From Candidatus Njordarchaeum guaymasense (GTDB lineage Archaea > Asgardarchaeota > Njordarchaeia > Njordarchaeales > Njordarchaeaceae), in NCBI GenBank assembly GCA_030587605.1, contig JAUQYT010000029.1, positions 1 through 20,130 of the forward strand: a stretch of DNA of 20,130 bases. The letters run 5' to 3'. The notes under the pieces were generated by a model. It saw nothing but the letters and a program-made list of their open reading frames with translations, was not told the origin of the DNA and searched no databases. Positions 14,891 through 20,130 of this stretch are shown here, piece by piece; within the stretch, counting starts at the first letter, position 1, and each line of letters opens with the position of its first letter. The translations under genes were made by a program, and so were the position numbers.

Positions 14891-14905
14891 AGTCGCTTCG
14901 CGACT
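14891..14905 (+). promoter_or_regulatory. Perfect 15-base dyad in the ABC operon leader
   Basis: AGTCGC-TTC-GCGACT has 6-base arms and a 3-base loop, about 35 bases after the expected transcription start and 21 before the TTG. It may be an operator that blocks transcription or an RNA hairpin that affects translation. Confidence 0.4.
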
Positions 14906-14926
14906 CAGTATTCTTCTGCTAGAGAA

Positions 14927-15631
14927 TTGAGTATAATGAGCGGGGAGAGTGGCTTTTATTTGAACGGAGAATTGATCACGCTTGAAGATGTTTCCAAAGT
15001 CTACCGCCTCGGCGAGGAAAAAATAGTAGCTCTACGCAAAATCAACTTGGGAATAGATGAATCTGAATTTGTTGTTGTACAGGGTCCATCGGGATCAGGC
15101 AAAACTACCCTGCTCAATATTGTTGGTGGGCTAGATACTCCAACAACTGGTACAGTCACAGTACTGGGGACAAGGGTCGATGATGCAGACGAAGACTTTC
15201 TTTCAACGTTCCGTTCTCTCAATATCGGCTTCGTGTTTCAACACTACAACCTGATCTCGACTTTCACTGCGATCGAGAACATCGAGTTTCCAGTTGAAAT
15301 CAGTGGAAAGGATGTCGAAAAGGCAACGAAGGTGGCCAAGGGTCTTCTGAAGCGAGTTGGGCTAACAGACAGAGCTCGACACTTGCCAGCACAGCTCAGC
15401 GGGGGTGAGCAACAACGTCTCGCATTCGCAAGAGCACTAGCGAATGACCCTCCAATTCTATTAGCCGATGAACCAACAGGAAACCTCGACGCCACATCAC
15501 AGCACAAGATAATAGACATCCTGAAAGAACTCAAGCGTCGTCGTAAGACCATCATCGTGGTGACGCACGATGAAAGTATTCTCAACTTAGCTAATAGGAC
15601 ACTGCACCTCGCGGATGGGAAGCTGTGCTAG
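14927..15631 (+). CDS. ABC transporter ATP-binding protein, MacB/LolD type
   Basis: 234 residues, one nucleotide-binding domain. Walker A GPSGSGKT (53-60), Q-loop FQHYNL (Gln105), signature LSGGEQQ (157-163), Walker B LLADEPTGNLD (Asp181, Glu182) and H-loop VTHDE (His214) are all intact. The ENIEFPVE segment and DEPTGNLD place it with the LolD/MacB/FtsE group, which works with FtsX-type permeases in mechanotransmission or extrusion rather than pore transport. The start is uncertain: TTG at 14927, ATG at 14936, or a TTG further in, since the domain itself begins near residue 16 and no candidate has a strong ribosome binding site. It lies 15 bases before its permease, so the two form an operon. 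Confidence 0.93.
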   Translation: MSIMSGESGFYLNGELITLEDVSKVYRLGEEKIVALRKINLGIDESEFVVVQGPSGSGKTTLLNIVGGLDTPTTGTVTVLGTRVDDADEDFLSTFRSLNIGFVFQHYNLISTFTAIENIEFPVEISGKDVEKATKVAKGLLKRVGLTDRARHLPAQLSGGEQQRLAFARALANDPPILLADEPTGNLDATSQHKIIDILKELKRRRKTIIVVTHDESILNLANRTLHLADGKLC

Positions 15632-15646
15632 CTTGGAGGACTAGGA

Positions 15647-17524
15647 ATGCCAGTTAGTTCACTTAGAGATCTGTGGCGATCGAAAAACCGGCACTTCTTC
15701 AGCATACTAGGCGCTATGACTTCTTTTGCTACTGCAACCTTCGTAATTGCGTTGGGCGCCACTATAGGTGCACACATTGACGCAAGTACGTTGACTCATG
15801 CATCTGTCGGATTCAGAGGAATATTCTCAACCTTCACTGTGGTAACGATAACCTTCTCGCTCCTCCTCTCCCTGATAACATTTACCAATCTGACTACCAC
15901 AATGATGGACCATCGTTCTAAAGACATTGCCATTCTGAAGGCGTCAGGTGGCAGCATCCACAAAATCTATTCCCACTTTATGACACAAGTCATCCAACTA
16001 TCGTCCCTAGTAGGAGGGCTCAGCATAATCATTGGCATAGGAGTGTATGTTGTGAGCTTCTTCATCCTGACCTTCCTACTTGGATCGACTTTACAGTTCT
16101 CGATACCAATAGTTCAACTGTTGGGCGCACTGGTAATCCTAGTTGCACTTTGCACGGTTTTCAGCCACAGACATGTTGCCAAGGCTGCAAGGTTGCGGGT
16201 TGCACAAGTCTTCTCCACTCAGATTCGCGACGTTGAACTTCTGAGATCCGAAGGTTGGTTGGAGAAGAGAATCAGCAAACCCGGATCTCCTCTTAGAATG
16301 GCCTTCAGGAATGTGAGAAGAACAAGACCACTCGCAATGAGACTATCTACATGCATATTTCTGTCAATTATCTTGACATCGTCAATAATATTGGGCGGAG
16401 TCGTGGGAGACCAGACTCCAGTAAATTACGTTAACCATGCAATAAACCAAGAATTCATCTTCGTTGGGCACCAAGAGATGTGGACTCAGTACTCAAGCCT
16501 CGTCGGTTTCCAAGCATCACCCTCATATAATCCCAGCTTCAACTACCTGAAACCAGATTACGAAATCAACGCGTCCGTCATATCGCAAATAGGTTCGCTG
16601 CCTGGCGTGATTGGAGTCGATCCACGTCTCATTCATGAAACTCAGCTCCTTGAGGTAAAGGTCACGATACTTCCAAGTGAGGAACAGAAAGAATACCAGA
16701 TAATTGGTGATGACAGAAAGGCTAGCGTTCTGGTAACAGGCGTTGAGCCAGAAAAGGTGATCAGTGACTGGCTCATCTTGGGCAGATTCATTAACTCCAG
16801 CGACCGCCCGCCTATTCCGAGAGCATATTCCTCGATAGTTATAGGAGACTCACTTGAATCTATCTTTCAGGACACAACTATAGAGAAAGCCAAGATTATT
16901 GGGAAGGAATTCGCAATAGTAGGCACAGCACTGGACCCAGTGAACTCTGGATGGACTGTGTACATGCTACACGATGTCCTCGGTTCGCTCCTAGGGTTCC
17001 ATGGATATAATATGGCACTCGTAAGGTGCGACCCAGATGAGTACGCGACAACGCTCTCACTTATACAACAATTTGCTAGCGCCCATGGCCTCTCAGTTTT
17101 CCCCATGGGAACAACTGTTCTTAACGCAATAAACTTCATACACTCAATCTGGCTTGCAGCCCTCTTACCCATTATACTTCTTCTGCTAACCCTAATTTTG
17201 AGCATAGTCAGCTACATGAGTCTCAGCTTCGAAACAAACAAGCAGGACTTCGGAGTCATGCGCGGAATAGGGGCCTCCCCAAGACATCTCAGGAAGACAA
17301 TAATTATGCAAGGCATCATAGTCTCAATATGGCCTAGCATCGCTGGCATAATCTCTGGTCTCATAATATCGCTTTGGTTCTTCATACCATCGGCAGTAGC
17401 GGTGCCATCATCAATCCTAGTTTCAATAGCAGCTTTGCTTATCCTGCTGTTCTCAGCTTTTCTAATAGGATCAACCGTTTCGTCGCGCATATGCAGGAAG
17501 CGGGTTATGGACATTATTCACTAG
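15647..17524 (+). CDS. FtsX-type ABC permease with large extracellular domain
   Basis: 625 residues. Eight membrane segments are predicted by eye: about 19-41, 58-80, 118-145, 152-173, 232-254, 501-526, 557-580 and 588-613. Segments 2-4 and 6-8 form two FtsX domains, each with its usual intracellular signature (KDIAILKASGGSIHKI, 92-107; DFGVMRGIGASPRHLRK, 535-551). Residues 255-495 form a large non-hydrophobic domain outside the membrane, where MacB-like proteins bind substrate or partner. The loop between segments 1 and 2 is very short (about 42-57), so only the second FtsX domain has a large external part, unlike the symmetric LolCE layout. The ATG has GGAGG at a good distance. The cargo cannot be told from sequence; lipid, lipoprotein or peptide export are options. 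Confidence 0.88.
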   Translation: MPVSSLRDLWRSKNRHFFSILGAMTSFATATFVIALGATIGAHIDASTLTHASVGFRGIFSTFTVVTITFSLLLSLITFTNLTTTMMDHRSKDIAILKASGGSIHKIYSHFMTQVIQLSSLVGGLSIIIGIGVYVVSFFILTFLLGSTLQFSIPIVQLLGALVILVALCTVFSHRHVAKAARLRVAQVFSTQIRDVELLRSEGWLEKRISKPGSPLRMAFRNVRRTRPLAMRLSTCIFLSIILTSSIILGGVVGDQTPVNYVNHAINQEFIFVGHQEMWTQYSSLVGFQASPSYNPSFNYLKPDYEINASVISQIGSLPGVIGVDPRLIHETQLLEVKVTILPSEEQKEYQIIGDDRKASVLVTGVEPEKVISDWLILGRFINSSDRPPIPRAYSSIVIGDSLESIFQDTTIEKAKIIGKEFAIVGTALDPVNSGWTVYMLHDVLGSLLGFHGYNMALVRCDPDEYATTLSLIQQFASAHGLSVFPMGTTVLNAINFIHSIWLAALLPIILLLLTLILSIVSYMSLSFETNKQDFGVMRGIGASPRHLRKTIIMQGIIVSIWPSIAGIISGLIISLWFFIPSAVAVPSSILVSIAALLILLFSAFLIGSTVSSRICRKRVMDIIH

Positions 17525-17605
17525 AACAGACACTATCTGGGCGTCACCCTTTTCTGACAGTCTTGTCTATTCAGTGTCACAGGAATACAGCGTTTGTGGA
17601 ACAAC

Positions 17606-17623
17606 AAATGGATCTTCCCATTT
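17606..17623 (+). terminator. Inverted repeat between the permease and RNase J-like genes
   Basis: AAATGG-ATCTTC-CCATTT is a perfect 6-base repeat. No T-run follows, so a terminator role is weak; it may be a regulatory hairpin in the leader of the next gene. Otherwise the 139-base gap has no clear TATA box. Confidence 0.25.
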
Positions 17624-17663
17624 AGTCGTCAGTTCCTGATTTCCGCTTCGTAGGTGAGCTAGG

Positions 17664-19031
17664 ATGGTTAGATTGACTGCCTATGGTGGAGTCTTCGAAA
17701 TAGGTGGGAATAAGATACTCATCCAAGACCGAGACACGAAGGTATTCTTGGACTTTGGCGTAAGCTTCAATGCCGAAGCACAGTATTTCAACGGAGGCAT
17801 ATCTCCACGCAAGGTAAATGGCATAGGAGATTACCTAGAGTTCGACTTGCTGCCAAAACTGCAAGGGCTCTACGCTGAGGAACAGATCAAACAAACGGAG
17901 ATCCCATACAGACCAGCTGAATACCAGGGACTATTCCTATCGCACGCACATGCAGATCATGTTGGTTACGTTCATTTCTTAGACGGATCTATCCCCGTCT
18001 ATTGCGGAGAGACTTCCGAGATAATCCTAAGCGCCCTCAGTGAATCAGGAGCCATTGACATCAATCTTTCTTCTCTCAAAGGCTTCAGAACAGGGGTAAA
18101 AATAAGAGCAGACAACATTGAGGTTGAACCAATACACGTTGACCACTCAATCCCGGGCGCCTATGGGTTCATCATCCACACAACCGAGGGAACCATTGTC
18201 TACACAGGTGACCTGAGGCTCCATGGCCCGGTAGCACACATGACCAATGAATTCGTCAGCAAAGCTGCTGAACAGCGTCCTCTCATCTTGCTATGCGAGG
18301 GAACGAGGCTAGGTCAGAAGGAGTCGCCTAAACTACACAGTGAAATGGAAGTGCAAGAGACAACAAACAGAGTTGTATCCCATACCTCGAACCTCGTTAC
18401 AACATCTTTCTATGGCAGGGATATCGACAGAATAAACACGTTTTATTCAGTTGCTGTAGCTAACAACCGGAAGTTCGTAATAACCATAAAGACCGCCCTG
18501 CTTCTAACCAAATTGAAAGAGGATATTCACCTGACTGTCCCAGATGTATTGTCCGACGAAAACGTACTCGTTTACAAGAAGCGAAAGAAGACAGGCGCCT
18601 ACGAAGAAAAGGATTATTACAAGTGGGAAAGACCATACCTGAATAAAGCCGTTGACCACAAGTATATTCATGACAATCAGTCTAGAGTCATAGTTGCCAT
18701 CGAACCAAAGGACTTCACGGAATTAATTGATGTTAGACCTGATCCAGGCGGACACTACATTTACTCGATGAGTGAACCCCACTCGGAACTTGAAGCAGTA
18801 GATGAAGAAATACAGAAAAACTGGCTAAGACACTTCGCAATGGAGTTTCACCAGATCCATGCATCAGGTCACGCTCCGCCTGGAGACATAGGCAAGATCG
18901 TTGATAGAATCAAACCAAGAATACTGGTACCAATTCACACCGAATGCCCAGATAAATTCGTGGAACTCGTGAGGAAAGAGGACTCAAAAGTCCTGATCCT
19001 GAAAAAGTCACAGACAGAAAAGATTCCGTGA
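17664..19031 (+). CDS. RNase J-like metallo-beta-lactamase / beta-CASP ribonuclease
   Basis: 455 residues, cytoplasmic. RNase J enzymes degrade and trim RNA, in archaea chiefly as a 5'-3' exonuclease. Metal-site motifs in order: LSHAHADHVG with His94, His96, Asp98 and His99; VDHS (His161); and YTGDLRLHG (Asp183). Beta-CASP motifs follow: CEGT (Glu212, motif A), HASGHAPPGD (His403, motif B) and PIHTE (His425, motif C). All catalytic residues are present. It is about 100 residues shorter than bacterial RNase J, without the C-terminal dimerisation domain, as in archaeal forms. AGGTGA lies 6 bases before the ATG. It has its own spacer on both sides and is likely a single-gene unit. Confidence 0.87.
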   Translation: MVRLTAYGGVFEIGGNKILIQDRDTKVFLDFGVSFNAEAQYFNGGISPRKVNGIGDYLEFDLLPKLQGLYAEEQIKQTEIPYRPAEYQGLFLSHAHADHVGYVHFLDGSIPVYCGETSEIILSALSESGAIDINLSSLKGFRTGVKIRADNIEVEPIHVDHSIPGAYGFIIHTTEGTIVYTGDLRLHGPVAHMTNEFVSKAAEQRPLILLCEGTRLGQKESPKLHSEMEVQETTNRVVSHTSNLVTTSFYGRDIDRINTFYSVAVANNRKFVITIKTALLLTKLKEDIHLTVPDVLSDENVLVYKKRKKTGAYEEKDYYKWERPYLNKAVDHKYIHDNQSRVIVAIEPKDFTELIDVRPDPGGHYIYSMSEPHSELEAVDEEIQKNWLRHFAMEFHQIHASGHAPPGDIGKIVDRIKPRILVPIHTECPDKFVELVRKEDSKVLILKKSQTEKIP

Positions 19032-19125
19032 CTTCAACTATCAACAACCAAACCCGACTCGACGCAACTGGAATAAAGTGAGCGATCGCGAAGACTGCGA
19101 ACTCGGCAACAAATAACAAAAGGGA

Positions 19126-19142
19126 GAACATGTTCCTTAAAT
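19126..19142 (+). promoter_or_regulatory. Palindrome beside a TATA-like element upstream of the VTT-like gene
   Basis: GAACATGTTC (19126-19135) is a perfect 10-base palindrome directly followed by CTTAAAT, a plausible TATA box for the gene at 19228. A palindrome abutting the TATA box would suit a repressor or activator. The remaining part of the 196-base gap shows nothing else. Confidence 0.35.
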
Positions 19143-19227
19143 CTTCAAGAGGGTACTAACCATACTAAGTAGGTACGTAGATCAAGGAAATCTATTCCAG
19201 TCACCTGACATCCTATTTACGTAGGGC

Positions 19228-19992
19228 TTGATCATCATGGCGATGCCGCCTCCGCCGCCTGGTGCGGAACTTCTAGTCTTCGGCTACTTTGGCGTGTTTC
19301 TCATAGGACTCGGCTTGGGGATAATACCATTCTTCGGACCGTCTAACATGGTGATAGCTTTTTTGATTACCATGTTTTGGCCTTGGGGTGTTCCTCTGGA
19401 TCAAGTTCCCCCAGTGGCGCTGGTTCTAAATGTACTCATGGTGTCCTTGGCGATTTCGATAGGGGTCTCATTGGCAAAAGCTGTACATTATTACATTTTA
19501 CTGCAATCACGCCGCTTATTGAGTGAGCAACGTAAAAGGGGGTTAGAGCATGCGAGAGGAAAAGTTGGGCGATGGGCATCATTTGCAGTGTTCTTGGCAG
19601 CGTCCACGCCAATACCAGATGAGCCAGTTGTAGTCACGGTAGCACTAATGAAGTACAGTTGGGTCAAGTTCCTCCTGTCCTTTTTCGCTGGAAAAATCAT
19701 AGTCACAATTGCCGGTGGAGTGCTAGGCATAATATTGGGTCCAACGATATTGGGGCTCGCAGGTGGCGATTTACCAGTCATAGTGTCAATTGTCCTCACA
19801 ATTATTCTGACAGGAATTCTCCTTAACTGGTCTCTTGAGAAAGTTGCGTCAAAAACGAAGGAAAATGAAAAGGCTAGACCAAGCCGAAGAAGGAAGGAGC
19901 AACCAAAAAAAGAGGAAAACCAAGGACATGAGTGTTCCTTCAAAGGACGGAAAGGATACGTGATTCCAGTTGTGAGAATCGTCACATTTTGA
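19228..19992 (+). CDS. VTT/DedA-like or small multidrug export-type membrane protein
   Basis: 254 residues, about five hydrophobic segments (about 12-32, 38-55, 60-85, 112-130 and 145-195). A sequence near residues 118-126 (AASTPIPDE), followed by a hydrophobic segment, resembles the re-entrant loop motif of archaeal VTT/SNARE-associated proteins. The region near FFGPSN resembles the first re-entrant loop. Relatives are lipid scramblase-like or putative small-molecule exporters; no activity can be assigned. The C-terminus (about 205-254) is highly charged, rich in Lys, Arg and Glu, and probably cytoplasmic. The start could be TTG at 19228, ATG at 19237 or ATG at 19243, all in frame; AGGG at 19223 favours the ATG at 19237. 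The N-terminus has a proline run. Confidence 0.65.
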   Translation: MIIMAMPPPPPGAELLVFGYFGVFLIGLGLGIIPFFGPSNMVIAFLITMFWPWGVPLDQVPPVALVLNVLMVSLAISIGVSLAKAVHYYILLQSRRLLSEQRKRGLEHARGKVGRWASFAVFLAASTPIPDEPVVVTVALMKYSWVKFLLSFFAGKIIVTIAGGVLGIILGPTILGLAGGDLPVIVSIVLTIILTGILLNWSLEKVASKTKENEKARPSRRRKEQPKKEENQGHECSFKGRKGYVIPVVRIVTF

Positions 19993-20002
19993 GTCCCAAT
20001 TC

Positions 20003-20128
20003 TCAGTTCAACTTAGAAATGTATGTCCATTCATATCCATTCGGGATGGTGAACGACGGACAATTATGACTTACTCGTGGCAAAATCCTCTGCCCTTCCA
20101 CCGTCATGCAAACCCTCGCCTTGTTTCT
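20003..20128 (-). CDS. Possible C-terminal end of an unknown minus-strand gene
   Basis: 41 codons open to the window edge and ending in TGA at 20005-20003. The translation contains VCMTVEGQ and SHNCPSF, two cysteines and a plausible amino-acid mix, and would be convergent with the membrane-protein gene. No family is recognised. The piece is too short to be sure it is coding; a plus-strand frame from 20066 is also open. Confidence 0.3.
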   Translation of the reverse strand, partial: RNKARVCMTVEGQRILPRVSHNCPSFTIPNGYEWTYISKLN

Positions 20129-20130
20129 TG

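Noticed and set aside
1..20130. CRISPR arrays, insertion sequences, prophage or defence genes
   Set aside because: I saw no regularly spaced repeats, transposase, integrase or terminal inverted repeats; the window reads as metabolic chromosome core.

Overview
The window looks like a piece of an anaerobic archaeal genome. The evidence is the set of genes (an indolepyruvate:ferredoxin oxidoreductase, an ADP-forming acyl-CoA synthetase, a methanogen-type Mvh/Hdr complex and an archaeal-style RNase J), the TATA-box promoters (clearest at 9927-9938 and 14822-14832), and the many TTG/GTG starts behind GGTGA-type ribosome binding sites. No methanogenesis gene is visible. One gene needs UGA to be read as selenocysteine. 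Among non-methanogenic archaea that trait is best known from Asgard lineages (Lokiarchaeia and relatives), so an Asgard-like anaerobe is my best guess, but the window does not settle it.

Layout. 1-764 (minus) is the N-terminal part of IorA, cut by the window edge. It is divergent from a plus-strand group at 1160-4786: an acyl-CoA synthetase alpha-type subunit followed by two tandem paralogous nucleotidyltransferase-fold proteins. 4930-12357 (minus) is a hydrogenase/heterodisulfide reductase region in two transcription units. One is a CooC-like nickel ATPase, hdrC and hdrB (TATA-like element near 12420). The other is hdrA, mvhD, mvhG, mvhA and vhuU (strong TATA box near 9932). 12614-19992 (plus) holds a YdjM-like membrane protein, a GlmU-like sugar-nucleotide enzyme, a MacB/LolD-type ABC ATPase with its FtsX-type permease, an RNase J-like nuclease and a VTT/DedA-like membrane protein. 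The last ~130 bases hold a possible C-terminal gene end on the minus strand.

Main result. The large hydrogenase subunit at 5110-6471 has the N-terminal nickel-binding RxCGxC motif but stops before the C-terminal nickel-binding motif that every [NiFe] hydrogenase needs. That motif lies just downstream, in the same frame, in an unannotated 49-codon gene (4930-5079, minus) containing an in-frame UGA: RCYDC-U-LSCAAH. This is a split, selenocysteine-containing VhuU. Its motif is D-C-U-x-x-C instead of the usual D-P-C/U-x-x-C. Its 3' untranslated region carries a candidate archaeal SECIS hairpin (4891-4928), then a terminator-like hairpin with a T-run (4866-4886).

How the genes could work together. 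Mvh oxidises H2 (or evolves it in reverse) and passes electrons through MvhD to HdrA, where flavin bifurcation couples a disulfide (HdrB/HdrC) to ferredoxin. IorA uses ferredoxin as electron acceptor when it oxidises aryl-pyruvates to acyl-CoA, and an ADP-forming acyl-CoA synthetase could then harvest ATP. Amino-acid fermentation linked to hydrogen metabolism through ferredoxin is therefore a reasonable inference. CooC hints at a nickel carbon monoxide dehydrogenase elsewhere in the genome.
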